DNA of 64,000 nt from Haliea sp964022665 (GCA_964022665.1 CAXIDF010000008.1:1-64000); one strand, 5' to 3'; counted from the first letter of the stretch, positions 8,068-19,024 are shown. A program made the numbers and translations. The notes: generated from the sequence alone by a model not told the origin.

Positions 8068-8361
8068 GTGAGCCGGCTGCAATCAATAATCGAGGGCAGG
8101 AGTCCGTGAACCCCCATGCAGCTGAAATCGGGCGACATATGCTAACACAAGCAGTGAAAGAGGTCACAAAACAAACGGCGCCCCGATCGAGCGCACCACC
8201 TTACAGCGCTCGACCCCAGCACAGGCACCCGCGCATGTAAAACGCACGACATGCGGGAAAAAGCGCCCAGCTGGGCTATAGTGTGGTGTACAGCTCAGCC
8301 CTTTCGAGAGCGACGACATGCGCACACCCGGAAACCCCATAACGCCAGGCCGCCCGTTGCA

Positions 8362-10035
8362 GTGACACTTCCACGCATTCCAGCCCAGTATCTGCAGGTC
8401 GATTTTCTCACCGCCCTGTTTGAAGCGATGCCAGATTTGTACTTCCTGCTGACGCTGGACGGCGTCATTGATGATTTCCGCGGCCGCCAACTGGACCAGC
8501 TGTTCGTGCCGCCAGAAGCGTTTCTCGGTCGTCATGTCGCCGAGGTGCTGCCAGAGGAGCTAGCCGCGCAGTTCGTGCAGGCACTGGCGGAGGCCGGGCA
8601 CTCGAATGAAGTTATCTCCTTTGAGTACCAGCTGACCGTACGCGGTGCCAAGGCGTGGTTCGAGGCGCGCATCACTGCCCTGCATGACCACCAACAGGCG
8701 GTATGCGTGGTACGCAATTTCACCGAGCTGCACGAGGCCCGGCAGCAGTTGGAATCCATGGCGCACTACGATGCGCTGACCGGGCTCGCGAATCGCGCAC
8801 TGCTTGATAAACTGCTGGAGCAAAGCGTGCGTTCCGCCCGACGCAACAACCGGCGCATGGGCGTGATGTTCATTGACCTGGACCGTTTCAAGGATGTTAA
8901 CGACACCCTGGGGCACGCTGCAGGCGACCGGCTCCTGAAGCTGGCATCGGAGCGCTTGCAGGGCACACTGCGCGAGAGTGACACTCTGGCACGGGTCGGG
9001 GGCGATGAGTTTGTGGTGGTACTGGACGATCTGGAAAGCATCGACAGCGCCTCCGGCGTGGCGCGTAAACTGATGGATGACCTGTGTGCTCCATTCGATC
9101 TGGCGGGCACCGAAGTCGTTATCAGCTGCAGTATCGGCATCAGTATTTTCCCGGACGATGCAGAAAACGCGTCGCACCTGCTTAGCTATGCAGATACGGC
9201 GATGTACCGCGCCAAACAACAGGGCCGCAACGACTGGCGCTTCTACACGGCGGACATGACGCGCGCGGCCGTGGAGCACCTCGCCCTGGTTGAAGCCCTG
9301 CGCACAGCACTGGACGAAAACCGCCTGACCCAGCTCTATCAACCGCAATACGATTGCGACACCGGCCTGCCGGTGGGTGTGGAAGCGCTGGCCCGCTGGT
9401 CGCGCCCAGAGGGTGACACCCTCGGACCCCGGCGCTTCATTACGCTGGCGGAGCAGGCGGGGCTGGCGCGGCGCCTTGATCGCTGGTCACTGGAGGCGGC
9501 CTGCAAGCAACTGCGCAGCTGGCTGCAGGAAGAGCATGATCCCGGCCGCGTCAGCGTCAACCTGAGCATTCACTCGCTCACCGACGACACACTGCCAGAA
9601 GCCATGGAAGCCGTTCTGCGGAACTACGCGATCCCGCCACACCACCTGCAGGTCGAAATCAAGGAACTGGCCCTGTTGAGCGAGCGCCCCGCCGCAAGGG
9701 ACTGCCTGCAGGCCCTGATTAGCCTGGGTATCGACATCGCAGTGGATGACTTCGGCTCAGGCTACGCTGCTCTGGAGTACCTGCGCGCACTGCCGGTCAC
9801 CACGCTCAAGATTGATGCCGCCTTCATGCACGGTGTACCGGCAGACGAGGAGCAGACAATTATTGCCAATACGGTCATGGCCATGGGACGCGCACTGGGC
9901 ATGAGCGTAGTTGCCAAAGGGATAGAAAGCGCGGAACAGGCTGACTTCATTCGCCATCAACACGGTGTACAGGGCCAAGGCTACTATTTCAGCCGTCCAT
10001 TGAACCCCGAGCAAGTGGGTGCACTGCTGGACTAG
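8362..10035 (+). CDS. PAS-like/GGDEF/EAL cyclic-di-GMP signalling protein
   Basis: A soluble bifunctional c-di-GMP protein of about 557 residues from a GTG start. An N-terminal PAS-like sensor (about 10-130, FEAMPDLYFLLTLDG) leads into a GGDEF domain with an intact GGDEF at residues 213-217, then an EAL domain with EAL at 341-343. Phosphodiesterase residues look preserved: EAL, N in VNLS, EIKE, DDFGSG, LKID and GIE. Both synthesis and hydrolysis are therefore plausible. No membrane segment is visible. The frame stays open upstream to 8251, but that part looks non-coding. The GTG overlaps the stop of a 15-codon leader frame beginning at ATG 8318. The 3' end overlaps the convergent sortase gene by 47 bp. 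Confidence 0.88.
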   Translation: MTLPRIPAQYLQVDFLTALFEAMPDLYFLLTLDGVIDDFRGRQLDQLFVPPEAFLGRHVAEVLPEELAAQFVQALAEAGHSNEVISFEYQLTVRGAKAWFEARITALHDHQQAVCVVRNFTELHEARQQLESMAHYDALTGLANRALLDKLLEQSVRSARRNNRRMGVMFIDLDRFKDVNDTLGHAAGDRLLKLASERLQGTLRESDTLARVGGDEFVVVLDDLESIDSASGVARKLMDDLCAPFDLAGTEVVISCSIGISIFPDDAENASHLLSYADTAMYRAKQQGRNDWRFYTADMTRAAVEHLALVEALRTALDENRLTQLYQPQYDCDTGLPVGVEALARWSRPEGDTLGPRRFITLAEQAGLARRLDRWSLEAACKQLRSWLQEEHDPGRVSVNLSIHSLTDDTLPEAMEAVLRNYAIPPHHLQVEIKELALLSERPAARDCLQALISLGIDIAVDDFGSGYAALEYLRALPVTTLKIDAAFMHGVPADEEQTIIANTVMAMGRALGMSVVAKGIESAEQADFIRHQHGVQGQGYYFSRPLNPEQVGALLD

Positions 10036-10606
10036 GTATGGCCTCAACTACGTACCGCAGCGGTCCGTTGGGCCGCCAGTCATTGAAGGGGTAACAGGTC
10101 ACCAGAAGCAGCCCGGCAGGCCCCGCTGAAGGCGGCTGCAGCGTTTCTACGCGGCTGTCTACCACGCGCACCGAAGCTACCTGAAACGTACGAACCGACC
10201 CCGCCATATCTTCCAGCCAGAGCGCCATGCCAGGCTGCGCCGACTGCAGGAACTGGAAGTGGGTATCGCGGTGCCCGGCGATGACGGCCCAGCGCCCCCC
10301 GGCACCGTCGAACACCTCATGCAGGCCCGGCCCGAAAGCGAGTGCCTGCCCCGATGTACCTGCAAGTACGCGGTAGTCCGCTGCCAGCGTGGGCAGCTGC
10401 AAGCGCGCCACCGGCCATGTATCCGCCCAGGGCCAGGGTTTTTGCGCCTCGCCTTCCCGCTGGGCGGAATCCCAGGCACGTACCAGGAGATACTGTGCCA
10501 GCGCGGCTTTGGTGTGTATCCACGCCGCACCCCAGAGCTGCCAGCCGGCCAGCAGTAGGAGCAGTACGAGCGCCGGACGGCGCAGGGCATTAACGCCTGG
10601 CATCAT
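9989..10606 (-). CDS. Class GN (Gram-negative) sortase of a dedicated sortase system
   Basis: A 205-residue membrane-anchored transpeptidase expected in the inner membrane with its catalytic domain in the periplasm. An N-terminal transmembrane helix (about 11-30) precedes the sortase fold. The presumed catalytic residues are His112 in AGHRDTH, Cys171 in LLVTCYPF, and Arg184 (or Arg178) in the following PNGPLRYVV segment. The gene starts inside the end of the VIT/VWA target gene (17-bp overlap), so the two are co-translated. Sortases are rare in Gram-negatives. This subfamily is known as a one-sortase, one-substrate system in marine Proteobacteria. Confidence 0.93.
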   Translation of the reverse strand: MMPGVNALRRPALVLLLLLAGWQLWGAAWIHTKAALAQYLLVRAWDSAQREGEAQKPWPWADTWPVARLQLPTLAADYRVLAGTSGQALAFGPGLHEVFDGAGGRWAVIAGHRDTHFQFLQSAQPGMALWLEDMAGSVRTFQVASVRVVDSRVETLQPPSAGPAGLLLVTCYPFNDWRPNGPLRYVVEAIPSPAVHPLARGSMDG

Positions 10607-12734
10607 CGGGCACGTGATCCAGCTCGGGGCCGCGCATCACCCAGAACAGCAGCGCGACAAAGAGCAACAGGCAGGCGAAGAAGAGCTTGGAACTTGCGGT
10701 AGTGGCGGTTTGCGGGTAAGCGAAACCCTGCGAGGACTGGCCGCTGGGTCGGGTATTGCGCACCGCATCAGGCTTCAGGGGCACGTCCGTCGGCCGCGAA
10801 ACCTGCTCCTCGACGGCGACGAAACTCGTATAGGGACTCAGTAACTGGTGCTGCAGCGCAACTGCCAGCACATTGGCTCGAATCACCGCTTCCCGCGCCC
10901 CTTTATAGCGTTCATCGAGCAGCGCCTGGATACGCGCGCGCGCCCAGAGGCTGGCAACACCGCGCGCCGGCTGCTGGGCACTACCGCCGAGCTCAAGCTC
11001 CTGCCGCCATGGCTGGCCGTTGAGCCTGCCCGACACCCGAATAACGCCTGCCTGCGGCGAGGTATTGAAGTGCACCGAGCGAATCAGGGGTGCGCCTGCG
11101 TACAAGTCAGGCACGGGGCCAACGGCCTCCGCCACCGCCTGTGGCCAGTCCACACGTATATCGGTCAACAAGGGAGCTGAAAGGTAGTCAACCAGTGCAT
11201 CCATCTGCGTGCTGACCTCACTCGACTCACCCACATGAAGATGCCGACCGCGCCCAAGTGCGGCGGCCTCGCGCAGGAACCAGCTGTTGGGGGCGGAGCC
11301 AATACCCACCGTAAAGAGGCGGGAGGCCCCGACCCGCGCTGCAATCATATCGATGATGGCCTGCTCGTTGCCCACGGCGCCATCGGTCAGGAAAACGACC
11401 TGGCGCAACCGCTCGTGCGTGGCGGCAAGACCCTGCTGTAGCGCATGCTGCAGCGGCGGCAGCATTTCCGTTCCGCCACCGGCCTCCAGTTTGCTGACGA
11501 AGCGTCGCGCCTGATGCAATGCGTCGGGTAGCGCCCGACGCGAGTTCGCAAACAGTGACCGGTACTCGTGGTCGAAAGCGATGATATTGAAATGGTCTGC
11601 AGGGCGCAGGCTGTCGAGCGCCGCGGCAAGGCTGTGGCGCGCCTGCTGCAATGGCACACCACCCATCGAACCGGACGTATCAATCACAAACACCAGTTCG
11701 CGAGGTATCGCCGTAGCCGCCTGGGTCAGGGCGGGTGGTACAACCATCAACATCCCGTAATGGTCACCGTGAATCGCCTCGGTAAACAGCGCCGCGCGGG
11801 GCTCGCTACCAGTGGCCGGTGTCCAGCGCAGCACGAAATCACGGTCCATTTCCGCCGGCCCGCGGGCCAGTTGCAAGGCATAGCGGCTGCCCTCCCGGGA
11901 AAGGCGCATGGCATGGCTGGGCGTATCCACCTGTGCCAGGGGCAAACCCGCGTCCAGTTCAACGGCAATTTCCACGGGGTTCAGCGGCAGGGCATCGGAG
12001 CCCGCCTGCGGGTGTTGCCACGCGGCTATCAGAGGGGCATCGGGCACCTGGTCCGTCGCCGCATGCCAAGCCAGATAACCCGCCTGCGCTGCGCCATTTT
12101 CTGCGCGCGGCAGCGAAATACCGGGAATATAGCGAGGGGTCAACGTCATGGGCAGGCGCAGGCTGAAGCGGCCCTGAGCGAACTCGACCGGCTGCACAAA
12201 CTCGAGCTCAACGCTGACCGTTTCCCCGGGCGCCACATTGGCAATGCGGTTCTGGAACAGGTTGGGGCGCTGCTGCGACACCAGAGAGGCCTTGCGTCCA
12301 CTGCTGGCCGCCTGCTGGTAAATGGCCTGCGCCTCCTGCCGTTCGCGCACCTTGCCCACAATGCGCCGCCCTCCCGCGCGCATTTCCATGTGCCGCACCG
12401 CAGCGTCTCCCGGCAGAGGAAACGCGTAGACGCCCTCCACCCAGTCCCCACTGGTATTCTCGAAGGTCTGCTGCAACCGCACCACGGCGACCATGCCCGC
12501 TATTTGCACAGCAAAGTGACTGTGCTGCAGCAGGGCCGGCTCGGGGGGTAACCCGGGACGCTGTAACAGAAGCTGACCGGACCCGGGCTCGAAATCCACC
12601 TCCGCACGTGCAATGCTCGCATTGAGTAGCAAGCCACAAAGAAACAACGCCACCAACCGGGGCAAAAGCACAAAGCAAAGCCGCAGCAGCGCGCGCGCCG
12701 CCAAAAATTGGTGTACTGGCTGCATGGTCATCAT
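10590..12734 (-). CDS. Sortase target protein with VIT and VWA domains
   Basis: The presumed only substrate of the neighbouring sortase, 714 residues from an ATG placed 8 nt after AGGGAG (other ATGs at 12740, 12731 and 12725). A signal peptide ends near SIARA (about residue 44). An inter-alpha-trypsin-type VIT domain follows (about 60-190), then a VWA domain with an intact MIDAS DTSGSM beginning at Asp352 and FLTDG. The C-terminus has a sorting-signal arrangement: YPQTAT (about 673-678), a hydrophobic helix (about 684-701) and a short tail ending DDARR. It is probably exported and attached to, or processed at, the envelope. Such domains usually mediate protein-protein contacts. The motif differs from Gram-positive LPXTG. 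Confidence 0.92.
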   Translation of the reverse strand: MMTMQPVHQFLAARALLRLCFVLLPRLVALFLCGLLLNASIARAEVDFEPGSGQLLLQRPGLPPEPALLQHSHFAVQIAGMVAVVRLQQTFENTSGDWVEGVYAFPLPGDAAVRHMEMRAGGRRIVGKVRERQEAQAIYQQAASSGRKASLVSQQRPNLFQNRIANVAPGETVSVELEFVQPVEFAQGRFSLRLPMTLTPRYIPGISLPRAENGAAQAGYLAWHAATDQVPDAPLIAAWQHPQAGSDALPLNPVEIAVELDAGLPLAQVDTPSHAMRLSREGSRYALQLARGPAEMDRDFVLRWTPATGSEPRAALFTEAIHGDHYGMLMVVPPALTQAATAIPRELVFVIDTSGSMGGVPLQQARHSLAAALDSLRPADHFNIIAFDHEYRSLFANSRRALPDALHQARRFVSKLEAGGGTEMLPPLQHALQQGLAATHERLRQVVFLTDGAVGNEQAIIDMIAARVGASRLFTVGIGSAPNSWFLREAAALGRGRHLHVGESSEVSTQMDALVDYLSAPLLTDIRVDWPQAVAEAVGPVPDLYAGAPLIRSVHFNTSPQAGVIRVSGRLNGQPWRQELELGGSAQQPARGVASLWARARIQALLDERYKGAREAVIRANVLAVALQHQLLSPYTSFVAVEEQVSRPTDVPLKPDAVRNTRPSGQSSQGFAYPQTATTASSKLFFACLLLFVALLFWVMRGPELDHVPDDARR

Positions 12735-12791
12735 CAACATCTCTCCCTGAGTTTGGACACCTCTATTGAAGCGCCGGGAGCTGTCCATCCC

Positions 12792-12842
12792 GTGGCAGAC
12801 CTGTGGCGGACTGATGTGCAAATGTGACCAATTGTGGCAACG
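12792..12842. promoter_or_regulatory. GTGGC repeats in the sortase-target/pdsR divergent region
   Basis: GTGGCAGAC (12792-12800) and GTGGCGGAC (12803-12811) are direct repeats 11 bp apart, and GTGGCAACG (12834-12842) lies 31 bp further on. Looser GTG-starting copies lie at 12816 and 12824. Tandem half-sites spaced by one helical turn are typical of OmpR-family regulators such as PdsR. The repeats fill the 166-bp gap between the divergent target gene and pdsR. Binding is inferred, not shown. Confidence 0.4.
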
Positions 12843-12900
12843 CTTGAGCAACCGCCCTGATTCTGGAACCATGGCAACCTTTCTCGCCGGGTAAACCCGC

Positions 12901-13593
12901 ATGCGACACCACATCGCTATTGTCGAAGACGAAGCTGCCCTGGCGGCCAACTATCGCGACGCACTACAGCGGCAGGGTTTCCGGGTGTCGCTGTTTGGCG
13001 ATCGCCCGACCGCCAGCGCGGAGTTTCGCCGCCAACTACCGGACCTCGCCATCATTGATGTCGGCCTGGGTGACGACATCGAAGGCGGTTTTGAACTCTG
13101 CCGCGAGTTGCGCAGCCTGTGCCCGGTGGTACCTATCGTCTTCCTCACTGCCCGCGACAGTGAACTCGATGTGATTTCCGGGCTGCGCCTGGGGGCCGAC
13201 GACTACCTGACCAAGAACATCAGCCAGGCGCATCTGCTGGCGCGCATTGTGGCCCTGTTTCGCCGCGTACAGGCCCTGCGGACACCCGAGCTACGGGAGC
13301 ATGTACTGGAGCAGGGCTTTTTGAGCCTGAATCTGGAGCGCATGACGGCGCAGTGGCAAGGCGTGCCGGTGCCGCTCACCGTCACGGAATTCTGGATGGT
13401 ACACACGCTGGCAAGACACCGCGGCCACGTGAAAAACCGCCAGCAGCTGATGGACAGCGCCAACGTCGTACTGGACGACAACACCATCACCTCTCACATC
13501 AAACGCATCCGGCGCAAGTTTACCGCCCTGGACCCCGCGTTCGACTGCATTGAAACGGCCTATGGCATGGGCTATCGCTGGCTGGGTCACTAG
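12901..13593 (+). CDS. pdsR: Response regulator of the dedicated sortase system
   Basis: A 230-residue OmpR-like regulator. The receiver domain (about 1-125) has the acidic pair in VEDE, phosphoacceptor Asp53 in LAIIDVG, Thr in FLTARD and Lys in LTKN. The winged-helix DNA-binding domain covers about 130-230 with TVTEFWMVHTLARHRGHV. The adjacent sensor kinase begins 3 bp downstream, and the sortase target gene is divergent. This context is characteristic of the proteobacterial dedicated sortase regulator family. It probably controls the target-sortase pair and perhaps itself. No strong ribosome site is visible before the ATG. Confidence 0.92.
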   Translation: MRHHIAIVEDEAALAANYRDALQRQGFRVSLFGDRPTASAEFRRQLPDLAIIDVGLGDDIEGGFELCRELRSLCPVVPIVFLTARDSELDVISGLRLGADDYLTKNISQAHLLARIVALFRRVQALRTPELREHVLEQGFLSLNLERMTAQWQGVPVPLTVTEFWMVHTLARHRGHVKNRQQLMDSANVVLDDNTITSHIKRIRRKFTALDPAFDCIETAYGMGYRWLGH

Positions 13594-13596
13594 CGC

Positions 13597-15661
13597 GTGA
13601 GCCTGCGCCGCCAGCTTATTCTGGTCAGCCTGCTGCTGCTGACACTGCCCTGGGCCGGGTGCCAATTCCTGCGCGAAATGGAAACGGCACTGCGCCAGGG
13701 CCAGGCGCAGGCAGTCGCCGCCACCGCGGCGGCCGTCGCCGCCAGCCTTGCCGAACGCCCCGATGCGCTCTACCCCAATCGCGATCGCCTGCGCAGCCCC
13801 GACGACGCCAGCGGCTCGCTGTATGCGCCGCTGCTGGAAAGCCCGCCGTTACTGGACGGCTATGAAGACGGCTGGAGCGAACCCGTGCAACAGACCTACA
13901 GCGGCCTGGAAACGCGCATCCCGAGCCTGGGCTACCGCGCCGGTGTGTACGCCGACACGCTCTACCTGATGCTGCACGTAACCGATCGTTCGGTCACCTA
14001 CCATGACCCGGGGTTGAGCCCCGAACCAAACGGGGATCGGCTCATCCTGCGCACCTGGCTGGACGGCAAACGCCAGGACTATGTGATTGCGACGCCTGCT
14101 CCCGGCAGTGTGCGCGCCCAATACGCTAGCCTGCGCCACCCCGCAGTCGACGCCGGACAGATCCGCGGCTTCTGGCAGGATACCCGCGCAGGCTACGCCG
14201 TTGAGCTTGCGCTGCCGCTGGCGATAACCGGCCAGCGCCTCGGGGTGTACGCCGTGGATGTCGACGGGCACCGCAGCAGTGGCTGGCGCACGGCGGGCAA
14301 TACCGGCCCTCTGCAGCCGGTGGCGCCGCCCTGGCTGATCTATCCACCGGGGGCGCTGCAGGCAGACCTGGCGCGGTTTGCACAGGCCGGCCAGCACCTG
14401 CGCGTGACAGACCGCCACGCCCGCCTGCTGGCGGAAGCTCGCGAACCGAAAGCGCCTGGCGTGGGCGGCAGCGATGACACCTTCTGGCTGGTGCAGGCCT
14501 TGTATCGACGCGCGCTCGCCGAGGAAGCATTGGAACCCAGAGAAGCCCCGGCGAGTACAGGTTATCTGCGAGCACCGGAGGTCGCCGCAGCCCTGGAGGG
14601 CCGCGCCACCCAGCACTGGTACGGCACCGACAGTCCGGGGCGGCGCCTGCTAGCAGGCGCCGCACCCATACGCAGTGGAGACCAGGTGATAGGTGCGGTC
14701 ATCGTAGAGCAGAGTAGCGATCAATACCTGTCTCTCACAGACCGCGCTTTCAGCCGTTTGCTGGGCTACAGCGCGCTGGCTTTGGCGGTAGCCGCGCTGG
14801 GCTTGCTCCTGTTCGCCAGCATGCTCTCCTGGCGTATCCGCCGCCTGAGCCGGGCCGCTCGCAGCGTACTGGGGAGCCAGGGCATGGAGCTTGCGCACTT
14901 CCCCCGCAGCCGCGCGCGTGACGAAATAGGCGACCTGTCACGAAGTTACGCTCATCTGCTGGCAGAACTGCATGAATACAATGAGTACCTGCGCACGCTG
15001 AGCCGCAAGCTGTCACACGAACTGCGCACACCGATCGCGGTCATCCAGTCATCACTGGACAACCTGGGCACCGCGGATCAGGCGGACGCCCGCGCTACCT
15101 ACGTGCAGCGGGCACACCAGGGACTGTCCCGACTCAGCGGTATTCTTGACGCGATGACCGAAGCAACGCGGCTGGAAGAGAGCATCCGCCAGCGCGAGCT
15201 CACCCGGCTGGACCTCGCTCCCCTGCTCGAATCACTCTGTGCCGCCTACCGCGGCGCGTACCCGCAGCATGCGTTCATTCTGCACGCGCCCGAAGACGAC
15301 GCCTGGGTGCACGGCGCAGCCGATCTGCTGGTACAGGCGCTGGACAAGCTGGTGGACAACGCCGCCTCTTTTGCGCCGGCTGGCAGTGCGATCACCGTAC
15401 GGCTGCTGCCACACGACGGTTATTGGGCAATCAGTGTCAGCAACCCCGGGCCCGCGCTGCCTGCAGACATGCGCGGCCGACTGTTTGAGGCCATGGTGTC
15501 ACTGCGCGAACCGCGCAAGGCCGACACCGTGCACTTGGGGCTGGGACTTTATGTGGTTCGCCTGGTGGCTGAATACCATCACGGCAGCGCGCATGCCGCA
15601 ACGCGGGACGACGGCAACGGAGCCGTATTCACACTGCTGCTGCCCAGGGATCGCAGCGCCG

Positions 15662-15669
<8 letters not shown>
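13597..15669 (+). CDS. pdsS: Sensor histidine kinase of the dedicated sortase system
   Basis: A 690-residue inner-membrane kinase with a GTG start, 3 bp after the pdsR stop. An N-terminal hydrophobic helix (about 5-22) and a second one (about 389-411) frame a large periplasmic region. Its first half (about 85-235) resembles a carbohydrate-binding (CBM9/DOMON-like) beta-sandwich, with DGYEDGW, YRAGVYADTLYLMLHVTD and NGDRLILRTW. HAMP-like linker, then phosphoacceptor His474 in KLSHELRTPIAV, N box DKLVDNAASFAP and glycine box HLGLGLYVVRLV. The first glycine box is unusual (SNPGPALP instead of DxGxG). The 3' end overlaps convergent uvrB by 8 bp. Confidence 0.9.
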
Positions 15670-17680
<2,011 letters not shown>

Positions 17681-17801
17681 AAGCAGTCGGCCCGGGAAGT
17701 TGGAAACCGACCATTATGGTCCACTAGGGGCGGAATTGCAGCCGGGTGGCGACTGCGTAAGGTGGGCGCCAAAAGCATTGCGAAAAATCCCCCACAAGCT
17801 G

Positions 17802-17830
17802 TTGACCTGCCTGTGGCGCATCATTAATAT
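17802..17830 (+). promoter_or_regulatory. Sigma-70 promoter for tRNA-Asn
   Basis: The -35 element TTGACC (17802-17807) and the -10 element TAATAT (17825-17830) are separated by an ideal 17 bp. Transcription would start near 17837, about 16 bp before the mature tRNA-Asn 5' end. Confidence 0.75.
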
Positions 17831-17852
17831 ACGCGACCTCGGTTGACACCAT

Positions 17853-17928
17853 TCCGCCTTAGCTCAGTTGGTAGAGCAATTGACTGTTAATCAATGGGTC
17901 GCTGGTTCGAGCCCAGCAGGCGGAGCCA
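17853..17928 (+). tRNA. tRNA-Asn (GTT anticodon)
   Basis: A 76-nt cloverleaf with encoded CCA. Acceptor stem TCCGCCT/AGGCGGA, D-arm AGCTCAGTTGGTAGAGC, anticodon loop CTGTTAA giving GUU (reads AAC/AAU), and T-arm GGTTCGAGCCC. It is transcribed alone, with a clear promoter upstream and a terminator 17 bp downstream. Confidence 0.97.
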
Positions 17929-17944
17929 TATTCTGAGAAAAATA

Positions 17945-17975
17945 AAGGGGTTGCAGCAATGTAACCCCTTTTTTT
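17945..17975 (+). terminator. Rho-independent terminator of tRNA-Asn
   Basis: AAGGGGTT (17945-17952) pairs with AACCCCTT (17963-17970), followed by a run of Ts to 17975. It directly follows tRNA-Asn. Confidence 0.93.
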
Positions 17976-18049
17976 CGTCTCCATAGAACAGCAACGACAC
18001 CATCGTCGCCCCCCTCAGGTTATCAACTTACACGAGATACAAGGACACT

Positions 18050-18604
18050 ATGCTCACAGCCAGCAAACTTGAAAAAATCATGGAGCTCGAGGCCAACCTC
18101 CGCGCCGAATATCAGCAACAGCTCGACACCAAGACCGCCGAAATCGACCGCCTCAGCGCCCGGGAGTCAGAGCTCCAGGCCGCCGCCGACAAACAGCTCG
18201 AAACCATCACCGAACTCACCGGCAAGGCCTCCGACAGCCAGAAGGCCGAGCAGCGCGCCCGCGAGCTGCACAATCGCAGTGAGAGGCTGGTCGGGGAGAT
18301 CGCCGAACTCAAGCAGCGGATCAAGACCTTACAGAAGGATCTGGCGGCAGTGCGCGAGGAGAACAAGGCACTGACCCAGTTCGACCCGGTTCGCATGAAG
18401 AAGAACCTCGATGCCAGTAAGAAGAAGCTGGTAGAGAAAACCGCTGCGGCCGATACCTTGCAGAAAACACTCAGTGAGACGAAGAAAGAGAACGCGGAAT
18501 TGAAGCGCAAGGTGACCGAACTGGAAGCGAAAATCGCCGAGGCCGAGGCTGAATCCACGGAAGCACCTGCAAGCGCGGCGAAGGAAGAGTCAGCAGCGGC
18601 TTGA
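18050..18604 (+). CDS. Coiled-coil protein of unknown function
   Basis: A 184-residue, highly charged protein that is almost entirely predicted coiled coil (about residues 5-165), with heptad-like runs such as LQKTLSETKKENAELKRKVTELEAK. It ends in an Ala/Glu-rich tail (STEAPASAAKEESAAA). It has no signal peptide, membrane segment or enzyme motif, so it is probably a cytoplasmic structural or scaffold protein. It follows tRNA-Asn by about 120 bp and begins the accessory stretch that runs to the H-NS-like gene. The ATG is not preceded by a strong ribosome site. I do not recognise the family. Confidence 0.75.
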   Translation: MLTASKLEKIMELEANLRAEYQQQLDTKTAEIDRLSARESELQAAADKQLETITELTGKASDSQKAEQRARELHNRSERLVGEIAELKQRIKTLQKDLAAVREENKALTQFDPVRMKKNLDASKKKLVEKTAAADTLQKTLSETKKENAELKRKVTELEAKIAEAEAESTEAPASAAKEESAAA

Positions 18605-18632
18605 TCAGTACACCGGCTGAGGCCTGATCGGG

Positions 18633-18646
18633 CTGACAACTGTCAG
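18633..18646. promoter_or_regulatory. 14-bp palindrome upstream of a small gene
   Basis: CTGACA-AC-TGTCAG is a perfect inverted repeat with a 2-bp centre, 65 bp before the small gene at 18711. It could be an operator for a dimeric regulator or the stem of a short hairpin. No U-tract follows, so it is not an evident terminator. Confidence 0.25.
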
Positions 18647-18710
18647 ACCAGGTGGCGACTGTTAAAGCAAACAGCCCCAGACTTTGCACACTCACGCATA
18701 CGAGCGCAAT

Positions 18711-18932
18711 ATGAACAGAATAGAGAAGCTCAAAAACGACCTATACAGCTTCGAAGAGCTCGATACTCTGGAGAAGAACGCGATCAAATTGCGCGATCAG
18801 GAAACGCTGAGCCTGATTATTCGCAGCCGCGCTTCCAAGACTGCCAAGGGCGAGAAGCCGAAAAGCACTGTTGACGCAGAGGGTATACCCCTGACCAAAA
18901 GGGGTCGCCGGGACGCAAAAAACAAGCGCTAG
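18711..18932 (+). CDS. Small basic hypothetical protein
   Basis: A 73-residue protein starting MNRIEKLKNDLYSFEELDTL. The ATG is chosen because GAG lies 6 nt upstream; an in-frame TTG at 18684 is less likely. The N-terminal half is helical and acidic, and the C-terminal half is very basic (LTKRGRRDAKNKR), which suggests nucleic-acid or ribosome binding. No known domain is recognised. It lies between the coiled-coil gene and the methyltransferase remnant. Confidence 0.65.
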   Translation: MNRIEKLKNDLYSFEELDTLEKNAIKLRDQETLSLIIRSRASKTAKGEKPKSTVDAEGIPLTKRGRRDAKNKR

Positions 18933-19024
18933 TTATTCGCTGGCGCCGACCTTAAAATTTCTTCTGGCACCCGCTAAACCCTGATTGGTCTGTGCGGGTA
19001 ACTCCACTGGAATTCCAGCCCTAA

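Noticed and set aside
12720..12950. Longer N-terminus for the sortase target starting at 12950
   Set aside because: The extra residues (Arg/Cys/His-rich) precede the signal peptide, overlap the divergent regulatory region, and lack a ribosome site; ATG 12734 has AGGGAG at the right distance.
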